Assembly (NCBI RefSeq): GCF_000330505.1
Contig: NW_004191758.1
Location: forward strand, 29,326 to 43,730
From: Entamoeba invadens IP1
Lineage: Eukaryota > Evosea > Mastigamoebida > Endamoebidae
DNA length: 14,405 nt
Direction of reading: 5' to 3'
Part shown: piece by piece, positions 6,931 to 14,405 of the stretch
Layout: each line of letters begins with the position of its first letter
How positions within the stretch are numbered: position 1 is the stretch's first letter
Translations under genes and position numbers: made by a program
The notes under the pieces: generated by a model
Database searches by the model: none
Told to the model about the DNA's origin: nothing
Seen by the model: the letters and a program-made list of their open reading frames with translations, nothing else

Positions 6931-9900
6931 ATGACTTGTATTCTCCTTATACTTTTGGTGCCACTTTCTTCGAGTTTTTTGTGTTCCAAAGGCTGTTCTT
7001 CATGTATTGCAGACTACAATTGTAACACAACATGTTCAGATACATTTGATGATGACCACACTTGTAACTCGTGTAAATGGAGTTCACCAAGTGCATTAAA
7101 CCCTGAAGCATATCTCATGAATTCAGAAGGGCAGTGTCTTAAGTCAAATTCAATATTAAGTAAAAACAGGTGGATGCCCGATGATCAGTACAAAGAAGAG
7201 ATCTTCCCAGGTATTCCCATTCCCATAATATTAGACTCAAATACACCACTTGATTACAGTTTTTGTAGATATCCAATGAAATACCGAGTTGGTAAATGGT
7301 TTAAGCTTAATATGACTCCTATCAAAAACAATTACATGTACGCCATTGTTGATAAAATAGTGATGATGTTGCTATGTCAATGGATATTACTAAGTCTAAA
7401 AGAGATGCAAAGAGCGGGAACTGTATGGCTCATACTTCTTCACCAGTGTCATCACGTAATGTTATTATAAAGGGAAACTTTTTTCATTATGATTATGTCA
7501 ATGATGGTACACAAGAAATCGTTTTCACATTTTTCATATCAACAGACACAGTGAAAACAATCAACGCAACTTTAACAGTGACATTTTCAGTGTTTCAATT
7601 AAAAGATAACACAACAATAATTTCACAAAAAGAAACAGATGAAATGGCAAAGAATTTGTCGATTGTGAGAAAAGTGAAATACTCGTTTGACACTATTGGA
7701 ATATATTACTATCCAACTTGTATGCCAACTTTTCTTTCAAAAATTGTGATTTTCACAATTACTTTTGATGCTAATTATTCACTTCTTCTCTCCACTAAAA
7801 GACCAAACAAATTGAATTACTTCCTTTCAAATAAAATTATATTCACAAATAATACTTTAACAGCAGTGTGTGTCTCAATGTGGAGTGGTTCTAAAGTGTC
7901 GACGCTTGAATTAGAACAAGAAGGAATATTAGTGAAAGTTAAAGGAGCCAAAAATGAACAGACTTTTTCATTATTTACACAAGATTATTACTCAGATGTT
8001 TTATTTACATATCAAGTCATTTGCCCGAATCACTGTCATGCAGAGAGCGGACAAGGAGAGTGTGTAACAAGTAAAGCGAAGTGTGTTTGCAAGAGTGGAT
8101 ATGGTGGGTTTGTTGTTAAATAATGATATCTATTGTTATGGTATAGTATAGTATTATAATAATAGAATAATAGAATTATACTTACATTAAGAGATGATTG
8201 TCATTTGTTGTGTTATTATCACGACAATTGGCAAATCAAAGATCATGACGATTTGTGCTACTTTGGATCTAATGGGTGTGATCAGTATTGTAAATGTGAA
8301 AGTGGATATACTTTTCAAAACAATTTATGTGTATCAAATTATTGTCATGATGACAACAAACTCGATATTGAAGAGTGCAAACGAAGTGAATATGGGTGTG
8401 TTCAAAACTGTTACTGTGACACTGCAAACGGGTTTTTCTTTAATAATACTAGTTTTAAGTGTCAATCCATAAATTGTGGGAATTATAAAATTGATCAAGT
8501 TCGTTGGGGTACAAATAGTCTCAAAGATGAAGAAGTTTGTTCTTCTGATACAAAAGTTGTATTACATTTAACAATAATAAACAAACTATTATTTGTCTTA
8601 TTTCAATGTAATAATAAATAATAATAAACTCAATTGTAGTGTGATAGCGGTGTGAATTGTAATGATCAATGTTTTTGTATAGAAGGATATATCACCAACC
8701 CCGAAGAAACAACATCATGTAAACTCAAATCAATTGGTGGAGGAGCAATAGCTGGTATTGTTATTGGAGGAAGTGTTTTTGTTGTGATTTCGATAACTAT
8801 TATAATAACAGTTATTCTACTTGTTCTTAATTACAAACAAATAGACATTGAATTGTTTAAAGAACAACAACCAACGTACCATTTCTATATCAACGGCTCT
8901 GTCAATTGTGAACCAAACAAAGAATCCAAATTTGAAGTTGATCCTGAACAACTCGACTTTGGAAACTCGACTAGTGCTACTGCTATTATGGACACTCGAT
9001 ACGAGAATATACATGTTAAAAATAGAAGTAGAAACAAATATATGATGGTCATATTTCACACACCAAATACTCCAAAATATGTTTTTCACTTTGATCCACA
9101 AGTTATTATAATGAGACCAAGAGCAATTAGTTGCGTCACATGTTATATGACATTATATTGTACAACTAAGTTGAAAGGAATGAAAATCCCATACACCGTT
9201 TGGTTCTCTAAAAGTCGTGGTATTCTTAATGAAATAGCTCTGTTGTTAAAAGACAAAAACTTTGAGACATGGAATAATTCAGACCAAAGAAACATGGATA
9301 AACTTTCTAAAAGCATCTTAATAAAATACCACCACAACTTAATTTTGGCAACAGATGCGGCGAGTTCGACACATATTGATATGGATGAACTTTCTATTTC
9401 TGAGAAGCCAATAGCAGAAGGAGCGATGGGACGAGTGTATATGGGGAGTTACCGAAGTGTTGCAGTTGCTGTGAAGCAGTTTCGATGGGAGAAATTGGAT
9501 GAAGACGAAGTTGCTGAGTTGAAGAAGAATGTTGTTGCTGAGTGTGAGATGATGGCAAAGCTGAGGAATCCGTTCATAGCGAGTTACATTGGGTCAGTGA
9601 CATACATCCCACAAGTGTCGATGGTCATCCAATTCTTCATTCTTGGCTCACTTGGGGAATATTTGCGACAAGAGAAGGAAGACTATGTCAAGATGCCATA
9701 CAAATTGAAAGTGCGGATGTTGTTTGACACATCACGTGGAATGCAATTTCTTCATGAGAACAGAATCATGCACTTGGACTTGAAGCCCGACAATTTGTTG
9801 GTCAACTCACTTGACTGTAACAGCGCATGTACTATCAAAATCACAGACTTTGGAACATCGCGATTCAAAAAGAAATCAATTACTAACAGTGAAGACAAGG

Positions 9901-10304
9901 GACTTGGCACACCTATCTATGCAGCACCAGAGACTTTCAAAGACGAATACACGTTTGCTGGTGATGTCTACTCATTTGCTGTCACAGCATGGGAACTCTA
10001 TTACCAAGTCGAACCATATGCACAACTTAAATCGATATTCGACATCAAAAGACACGTCGAAGAAGGAAAAAGACTCTCTTTTGATCAAAACATCCCGACT
10101 CTATACAAAAATATGATTATGGAATGCTGGAGAGCTGATCCTAAAGATCGCCCTTCCTTCGATCAAGTATGTAACAGTATCGTGAAAATAGACGAAGACG
10201 TTAACAACAATTTAGAAGAAGGAAATCAGAACGACCGAATTGTTGAAATTGTTAACAAACGAACAGACAGAATACAAAAGCAGATTAATAGTATTTCAGA
10301 GTAA
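6931..10304 (+). CDS. Receptor-like transmembrane kinase (TMK type), three exons, one frameshift
   Basis: The exons inferred are 6931-8107, 8192-8534 and 8640-10304. Frames 2 and 3 join exactly. Exon 1 needs one extra base at the A-run 7354-7357, after which the product is 1061 residues. It begins with a signal peptide (LLILLVPLSSSF) and a Cys-rich stretch (CSKGCSSC, CNSC). A beta-rich ectodomain follows, with several N-glycosylation sites. Then come EGF-like/CXC repeats (CVCKSGYGG; CKCESGY; CFCIEGY), a membrane helix at 8745-8831, and an MSP/ASH-like beta region at about 8931-9209. The kinase domain spans about 9390-10196. Its motifs are AEGAMG, VAVK (Lys codon 9474), HLDLKPDN (Asp codon 9777), DFG, APE and DRPSF. 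It should be active, although the Arg of HRD is Leu, so it is a non-RD kinase. The layout is that of Entamoeba TMK receptors, which sense surface ligands. Subfamily and ligand are unknown. The ATG at 6931 opens the signal peptide and follows a TATA-like element. Confidence 0.85.
7354..7357 (+). other. Frameshift site in the transmembrane kinase gene
   Basis: The frame starting at 6931 reads GAT AAA ATA GTG and loses similarity to a sensible ectodomain, ending at 7470. Adding one A to the AAAA run gives GAT AAA AAT AGT GAT GAT and continues to the intron at 8108. No intron with the local GTTTGT motif lies here. A sequencing or assembly indel and a true null mutation are both possible. Confidence 0.7.
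8108..8191 (+). other. Intron 1 of the transmembrane kinase gene
   Basis: The 84-base intron begins GTTTGTT and ends TTAAG. Removing it changes an in-frame stop (8121-8123) into the uninterrupted EGF-like reading KSGYGG-DDCH. The codon GG|A is split after its second base. The interior is a low-complexity TATAGTATAGTAT / AATAGAATAATAG stretch. Confidence 0.8.
8535..8639 (+). other. Intron 2 of the transmembrane kinase gene
   Basis: The 105-base intron begins GTTTGTT and ends with TAG, both classic for Entamoeba. It falls between codons and joins KDEE to CDSGVNC. Read through, it would give a Cys-poor tail and a stop at 8619-8621. The same first seven bases as intron 1 support both calls. Confidence 0.88.
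8931..9209 (+). other. MSP/ASH-like juxtamembrane domain of the transmembrane kinase
   Basis: Between the membrane helix and the kinase lies about 93 residues with a beta-sandwich pattern. It opens FEVDPEQLDFG, continues with a strand ENIHVKNRS.NKYMMVIF and a PKYVFHFDPQ turn, then VIIMRPRA and a CYMTLYC strand. The VdP..LdFG opening, the I.VKN.S.NK strand and the ..P...I..P spacing are those of Major Sperm Protein/ASH immunoglobulin-like folds. This is pattern recognition by eye, not a profile score. Confidence 0.5.
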
Positions 10305-10494
10305 TAAAACATTAATTATTTAATATTAAGTAAATTAAAACTATAATTTAGATAAAATCATAAAAATTAAAATAAATTAAAAATATAATTGAATATAAAA
10401 AAAATTTTTACTTACAATAAAAAAATGATAACATTTGTTTTATAACACGAATTAAAAATATATACAAACAAATTTTTATCAAAAATGTAATATA
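10305..10494. other. AT-rich spacer between the kinase gene and the transposon
   Basis: The kinase stop is followed within about 15 bases by ATTAATTATTTAATATT, which contains poly(A)-signal-like TAATT motifs. Nothing else is seen before the left terminal repeat of the transposon. Confidence 0.45.
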
Positions 10495-10541
10495 GTCACC
10501 CGCTAAAAGGTGTAAATTTATGACAAATGGTCTAAAGAAAC
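10495..10541 (+). repeat. Left terminal inverted repeat of the transposon
   Basis: The repeat has an outer block GTCACCCGCTAAAAG (10495-10509), a 12-base spacer (10510-10521) and an inner block of 20 bases (10522-10541). The outer block matches the right end 15 of 15 and the inner block 19 of 20. The spacers have equal length but unrelated sequence. Confidence 0.9.
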
Positions 10542-10694
10542 CATTTTATAGTTTTTAGAAATTATGATTTTAGATTATGTTTCAATTTGTCATTTTTTTC
10601 TTTATATTGCAAGTATTTCAAAATTAACTATAAATTTACTTTATTCTAAAACATTGTCAAAATAGATTAAAGGTGAACTGAAAATCAATTATTA

Positions 10695-12305
10695 ATGGAA
10701 AAATGCAGTACAAATACACTTACCTGGACAATACCAGAAAACAAAAAGACCAAACCTGCACCTGCGATGGCTTTCGACGATTCGGCAAATTCTTTGGATG
10801 TATCAGATTCATTGTGTTATTTGTTTGTGCTGTTTCTGTTAAAACAAAAAGAATTTTGCTACAGTCAATATAAACGGTTACAAATTTATATTGCTTATAA
10901 AAATATTAAGGTGTTCAATAAAAATATGGAAAGTTTGGAATCCGCAAAAGTGTTTATAAGTGTTATCAACCCATACTACAATATCAATGTTTTGGATGGT
11001 TTTCTGAGACTGAAAATAATTCAAAAAGATCTGGCAAAAATTTTCAAAGTGAATGAGCCAAGAATTTCCGCTGTTATTAAACAAGAAGAAGAAGCGTGTT
11101 ATACATGTAATGAATCTAAAAGTAAATATAACATTTCTTTTAAACAATCTGATATACTTTGTTCTAAAATATCCAGAAGATTACTAAAAAACAAAGCAGT
11201 AACAACAGATTATGTTTGGAGTCTTTTTGTTGATGAATGCAACTTGAATACCACAAAAGAATCTTCAATTCGTTGGGCAGAAAGACATGGGTTAAAACTT
11301 GTAACGTGCAAACAACTTGCAGAAAAACGATTCGATGTAAATCCCATTGATGTGTTAAATTACTTTTTGACTCTCCAAAATAGTGTAGATAATTGTTTTT
11401 CTGGTCTTGTTGTTAACATGGATGAAATGGGTTACAGTCCAAGAGCAGATTCTAAGGATGGACACTGTTTTGTTCCAATGAATTATGAAATGAAATTTGT
11501 GTATTGTCGACAAGAGAGGGATGAACGACATTGCACTTTAATTGCCGCAGTTGCTGCTGATGGTTCAACTCTGAAACCAACTGTTATTTTGCCCGTTTGT
11601 TCCATTCCAAATGAATATAGGTGTAATGGACTAACGGAAAATAATGTTTTATTCCGATACAGTGTGTCTGGATTCATTACGCGTGAAATTTGTGAAGACT
11701 GGATTAGAACTGTTCTGCTTGATTATATTAATAGAAAACGTGTTGAAATTAAAAATGAAATGAATGCGCTTGGAATTGAAATAAAAATGTCCGATCTTAG
11801 AGCTTGTCTAGTGTGGGATAATGCAAAAAGCCACAGTTCCTCGATTATTGAATTGTTACTCGCTGAAAATAACATAACTCTTGTTAGATTAACTCCACAT
11901 GCTTCTCATTTCCTTCAAGTTCTTGATTTGGGGATATTTGGTAGGCTTAAAAGAAGAATGTCTTCTTTAAAAGCGAACGACAGTTTTGTAAATTTGCTTT
12001 TTCAAGAAGAAGTCGAAAAGGAAGATGTGGATGGTAATTTATTTTGGGAAGATAAAAAACCAGATTTTTACAATATTGAACTCGGAAACAGACTAAGAGA
12101 GTTGATGATATTGGTGGATTCTTTCTTTGTGGTTACAACACCTCCTTTTAATATTATTGCTTTTAAACAAGCAGGAATAGTCAACTGGATTGACAAAACG
12201 CTTCCAAAGTGTCGTGTATCCATCGAACATTGTAAATTTATAAAAACGCCCCAATACAGAGAATTGTTCAAACAGTTTATTCCAAAACCAATTCCGTTGC
12301 TTTAA
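10695..12305 (+). CDS. pogo/Tigger-like DDD transposase
   Basis: This 536-residue protein should cut the element out and insert it at TA sites. Residues about 107-131 form a psq-type helix-turn-helix (IIQKDLAKIF...PRISAVIKQ). Residues about 150-212 resemble the CENP-B-type second DNA-binding domain (SSIRWAERHGLKL). The catalytic core has D243 in VVNMDEMGYS, D375 in LVWDNAKSH and D411 in FLQVLDLGIFG. The D375-D411 gap is 35 residues (DD35D), and the LD.G.FG..K signature is that of the pogo branch (DDE_1 family) rather than mariner proper. All three acids are present, so it may be active. The first 77 residues have no clear match. They contain a possible in-frame 42-base intron (10823-10864), and Met78 (10926) is an alternative start. 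The ATG at 10695 is the first in the open frame. Confidence 0.9.
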   Translation: MEKCSTNTLTWTIPENKKTKPAPAMAFDDSANSLDVSDSLCYLFVLFLLKQKEFCYSQYKRLQIYIAYKNIKVFNKNMESLESAKVFISVINPYYNINVLDGFLRLKIIQKDLAKIFKVNEPRISAVIKQEEEACYTCNESKSKYNISFKQSDILCSKISRRLLKNKAVTTDYVWSLFVDECNLNTTKESSIRWAERHGLKLVTCKQLAEKRFDVNPIDVLNYFLTLQNSVDNCFSGLVVNMDEMGYSPRADSKDGHCFVPMNYEMKFVYCRQERDERHCTLIAAVAADGSTLKPTVILPVCSIPNEYRCNGLTENNVLFRYSVSGFITREICEDWIRTVLLDYINRKRVEIKNEMNALGIEIKMSDLRACLVWDNAKSHSSSIIELLLAENNITLVRLTPHASHFLQVLDLGIFGRLKRRMSSLKANDSFVNLLFQEEVEKEDVDGNLFWEDKKPDFYNIELGNRLRELMILVDSFFVVTTPPFNIIAFKQAGIVNWIDKTLPKCRVSIEHCKFIKTPQYRELFKQFIPKPIPLL

Positions 12306-12565
12306 AAGAAAAGAAAGACAGTATTACTCCCTTTCCAAATTGAAGTTAAAAGAAAAGAAAGGGAAGTAAAAAAAGCATTAAAAACCCAAAATAAGATAAG
12401 GAAAAAAGAAACCACAATTTTAAGATTGCCGTTGTCTTCTAAACCATTCAAAAAACTTGACAAAAAATGATTAATTATTTTCTTATTTTCTTTTTTTGAT
12501 TTTTTCATGTTATTAATGTTATTCTTAATGTTTTTAATAATTATAGTATAAAATAATAAATTATA
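12306..12565. other. Non-coding 3' part of the transposon
   Basis: Between the transposase stop and the right inverted repeat lie about 260 AT-rich bases, purine-rich at first. A 68-codon minus-strand frame here is low complexity and not credible as a gene. Confidence 0.5.
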
Positions 12566-12612
12566 GTTTCTTTACACCATTTGTCGTGTTTTCATTGCTT
12601 TTAGCGGGTGAC
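12566..12612 (-). repeat. Right terminal inverted repeat of the transposon
   Basis: Read on the minus strand from 12612, it has the same outer 15 bases as the left end. A different 12-base spacer (12586-12597) follows, then the inner 20-base block (12566-12585) with one mismatch. Equal spacing suggests that two protein-binding sites are held on one DNA face. Confidence 0.9.
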
Positions 12613-12731
12613 GATATAAATAATAATAAATTAAATGGTATTATTAAATCATAAACAAAAATAAAATAAAATAAAAATTAATAAATAGAGTAAAAAATAT
12701 AAAAATTATAAAATAATAATACTCACAATAA
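12613..12731. other. AT-rich spacer between transposon and 5S array
   Basis: This is a simple A/T-dominated sequence with many ATAAT and AAAATA runs. The first repeat unit becomes exact at 12732; the ten or so bases before it resemble the unit only loosely. Confidence 0.5.
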
Positions 12732-12981
12732 TACAATATATTATATAACCCATGCGCAAAACACGTATTTTGAGTGTTTTATAAGTTTATTAAAATATTA
12801 TGAATCTGAGTTGTTTTGTATCAAGATTGTTATGTTCTTATACAGATATTTTATGCCAATATATTCATAAAATATAATTCCGATTGTTCATTAATATATA
12901 ATATTATGATTGTCATAACTGTTTTATTATCACTCGTTATTCATTTCATTCATGTATTCGATTCTTTATGTTTTTCTTTTT

Positions 12982-12994
12982 AGATAGTCTATCT
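12982..12994. promoter_or_regulatory. Short dyad upstream of each 5S gene
   Basis: AGATAG-T-CTATCT is a perfect inverted repeat ending 18 bases before the 5S gene. It recurs at 13420-13432, 13858-13870 and 14296-14308 as part of the repeat unit. It could bind a factor that aids RNA polymerase III, or be neutral spacer. Confidence 0.35.
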
Positions 12995-13012
12995 TCTTGT
13001 GTTTCAACTTTC

Positions 13013-13128
13013 GGTAGGTTCATATCAAGTAGGATACACCCGTTCCCATCTGAACACGGAAGTAAAGATGCTTAGAGCCTGTTTAGTACCATTATGTTCA
13101 CACAGATGGGAACGTCAGGTAATCTACC
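13013..13128 (+). rRNA. 5S ribosomal RNA, copy 1
   Basis: The 5S signature CCCGTTCCCATCTGAACACGG is present, followed by AAGTAAAG, GCCTGTTTAGTACC (compare GCCTGGTTAGTACT of animals) and GATGGGAACG. The ends pair as an eight-base-pair helix I: GGTAGGTT (13013-13020) with AATCTACC (13121-13128), one pair being G-U. The internal control region used by TFIIIA/TFIIIC in other eukaryotes is recognisable. The mature ends may differ by a base or two. Confidence 0.93.
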
Positions 13129-13133
13129 TTTTT
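13129..13133 (+). terminator. RNA polymerase III terminator of 5S copy 1
   Basis: Five T residues follow directly after the closing helix of the 5S gene, the usual polymerase III stop. Confidence 0.75.
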
Positions 13134-13450
13134 AAGTTTTGTTGTTCTATTTTTAGAACACACAAATATTACAATATATTATATAACCCATGCGCAAAAC
13201 ACGTATTTTGAGTGTTTTATAAGTTTATTAAAATATTATGAATCTGAGTTGTTTTGTATCAAGATTGTTATGTTCTTATACAGATATTTTATGCCAATAT
13301 ATTCATAAAATATAATTCCGATTGTTCATTAATATATAATATTATGATTGTCATAACTGTTTTATTATCACTCGTTATTCATTTCATTCATGTATTCGAT
13401 TCTTTATGTTTTTCTTTTTAGATAGTCTATCTTCTTGTGTTTCAACTTTC

Positions 13451-13566
13451 GGTAGGTTCATATCAAGTAGGATACACCCGTTCCCATCTGAACACGGAAG
13501 TAAAGATGCTTAGAGCCTGTTTAGTACCATTATGTTCACACAGATGGGAACGTCAGGTAATCTACC
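13451..13566 (+). rRNA. 5S ribosomal RNA, copy 2
   Basis: This copy is identical to copy 1, offset by 438 bases, with the same helix I ends and internal control region. Confidence 0.93.
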
Positions 13567-13571
13567 TTTTT
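13567..13571 (+). terminator. RNA polymerase III terminator of 5S copy 2
   Basis: A run of five T follows the 5S gene at once, as in copy 1. Confidence 0.75.
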
Positions 13572-13888
13572 AAGTTTTGTTGTTCTATTTTTAGAACACA
13601 CAAATATTACAATATATTATATAACCCATGCGCAAAACACGTATTTTGAGTGTTTTATAAGTTTATTAAAATATTATGAATCTGAGTTGTTTTGTATCAA
13701 GATTGTTATGTTCTTATACAGATATTTTATGCCAATATATTCATAAAATATAATTCCGATTGTTCATTAATATATAATATTATGATTGTCATAACTGTTT
13801 TATTATCACTCGTTATTCATTTCATTCATGTATTCGATTCTTTATGTTTTTCTTTTTAGATAGTCTATCTTCTTGTGTTTCAACTTTC

Positions 13889-14004
13889 GGTAGGTTCATA
13901 TCAAGTAGGATACACCCGTTCCCATCTGAACACGGAAGTAAAGATGCTTAGAGCCTGTTTAGTACCATTATGTTCACACAGATGGGAACGTCAGGTAATC
14001 TACC
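13889..14004 (+). rRNA. 5S ribosomal RNA, copy 3
   Basis: This copy is identical to copies 1 and 2, one further repeat unit along. Confidence 0.93.
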
Positions 14005-14009
14005 TTTTT
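14005..14009 (+). terminator. RNA polymerase III terminator of 5S copy 3
   Basis: A run of five T follows the 5S gene at once, as in copy 1. Confidence 0.75.
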
Positions 14010-14326
14010 AAGTTTTGTTGTTCTATTTTTAGAACACACAAATATTACAATATATTATATAACCCATGCGCAAAACACGTATTTTGAGTGTTTTATAAGT
14101 TTATTAAAATATTATGAATCTGAGTTGTTTTGTATCAAGATTGTTATGTTCTTATACAGATATTTTATGCCAATATATTCATAAAATATAATTCCGATTG
14201 TTCATTAATATATAATATTATGATTGTCATAACTGTTTTATTATCACTCGTTATTCATTTCATTCATGTATTCGATTCTTTATGTTTTTCTTTTTAGATA
14301 GTCTATCTTCTTGTGTTTCAACTTTC

Positions 14327-14405
14327 GGTAGGTTCATATCAAGTAGGATACACCCGTTCCCATCTGAACACGGAAGTAAAGATGCTTAGAGCCTGTTTAG
14401 TACCA
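14327..14405 (+). rRNA. 5S ribosomal RNA, copy 4, cut by the window edge
   Basis: The first 79 bases are identical to the other copies. The window ends inside GTTTAGTACCA, so the 3' third and terminator are missing because of the edge, not a mutation. Confidence 0.92.

Larger units (their letters stand above)
10495..12612 (+). mobile_element. Intact pogo/Tigger-like (Tc1/mariner superfamily) DNA transposon
   Basis: The element is 2118 bp long, bounded by matching inverted repeats of 47 bp and carrying one uninterrupted transposase. The left side is preceded by TA (10493-10494). On the right, GA and then TA follow the repeat (12613-12616). A TA target duplication, usual for this superfamily, is therefore plausible but needs two extra bases on the right end. 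Complete ends and an open frame suggest a recent insertion that may still be mobile. Tc1/mariner families with pogo affinity have been described in Entamoeba; I do not assign a family name. Confidence 0.88.
12732..14405 (+). repeat. 438 bp tandem repeat array carrying 5S rRNA genes
   Basis: The unit is 438 bases. About 3.8 copies are present, and they appear identical base for base where I compared them. The array runs off the right edge of the window. Each unit holds one 5S gene of about 116 bases and about 320 bases of AT-rich spacer. The only GGTTC in the unit lies inside the 5S gene, so I see no tRNA B-box and no tRNA in the unit. In E. histolytica the 5S gene is known to be paired with a tRNA in its array, so this unit is simpler. 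Identical copies point to concerted evolution, or to an assembly that collapsed and repeated one unit. Confidence 0.95.

Noticed and set aside
7340..7365. An intron joining the first two frames of the transmembrane kinase
   Set aside because: GTTGATAAAATAG is only 13 bases, and its removal leads straight into a stop codon.
8194..8472. A 92-codon plus-strand open frame over exon 2 of the transmembrane kinase
   Set aside because: It is out of frame with the Cys-rich EGF-like reading that joins exons 1 and 3, and is a shadow.
12302..12508. A 68-codon minus-strand frame in the transposon tail
   Set aside because: It is made of Lys/Phe/Leu runs complementary to A-rich sequence and has no domain or conserved motif.
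12732..13012. A tRNA gene in the array spacer
   Set aside because: I see no GGTTC-type B-box or cloverleaf pairing on either strand. The only GGTTC lies within the 5S gene.
12999..13211. A 70-codon open frame repeated three times in the array
   Set aside because: It overlaps the 5S rRNA gene and its spacer and exists only because the unit is repeated. It has no protein-like features.

Overview
The window looks like nuclear DNA of an amoebozoan, most likely an Entamoeba. It is very AT-rich and has short introns with the Entamoeba-type 5' splice motif GTTTGTT. It carries a receptor-like transmembrane kinase of the TMK type, an intact pogo/Tigger-like DNA transposon, and a tandem array of 5S rRNA genes. 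E. invadens or E. moshkovskii fits better than E. histolytica, because DNA transposons are known to be commoner there. The species is an inference from content; no database was searched.

Layout from left to right. A secreted or type II membrane glycosyltransferase-like gene lies at 348-1250 (+). A kinase-SH2 gene of the Dictyostelium SHK layout lies at 1726-3239 (-). Its catalytic Asp is replaced by Asn (HGN) and its frame is broken by one base at an A-run. A PARP-type ADP-ribosyltransferase with an N-terminal PBZ zinc finger lies at 4143-5288 (-). A 1.6 kb AT-rich divergent promoter region follows. A three-exon transmembrane kinase spans 6931-10304 (+), with a signal peptide, Cys-rich/EGF-like ectodomain, transmembrane helix, an MSP/ASH-like juxtamembrane segment and a TKL-type kinase. 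It too carries one A-run frameshift. Next is a 2118 bp transposon (10495-12612) with bipartite terminal inverted repeats and an uninterrupted 536-codon transposase. From 12732 to the right edge runs a perfect 438 bp tandem repeat, each unit carrying one 5S rRNA gene and no visible tRNA.

The host genes do not form an operon. Three of the four concern signalling or protein modification: a surface kinase, an SH2-bearing kinase-like protein that could read phosphotyrosine, and an ADP-ribosyl writer fused to a poly(ADP-ribose) reader. No functional link between them is shown by the sequence. The right end, with a transposon about 120 bp from a homogeneous 5S array that continues off the window, may be a chromosome end, since tRNA/5S arrays have been proposed to cap Entamoeba chromosomes.
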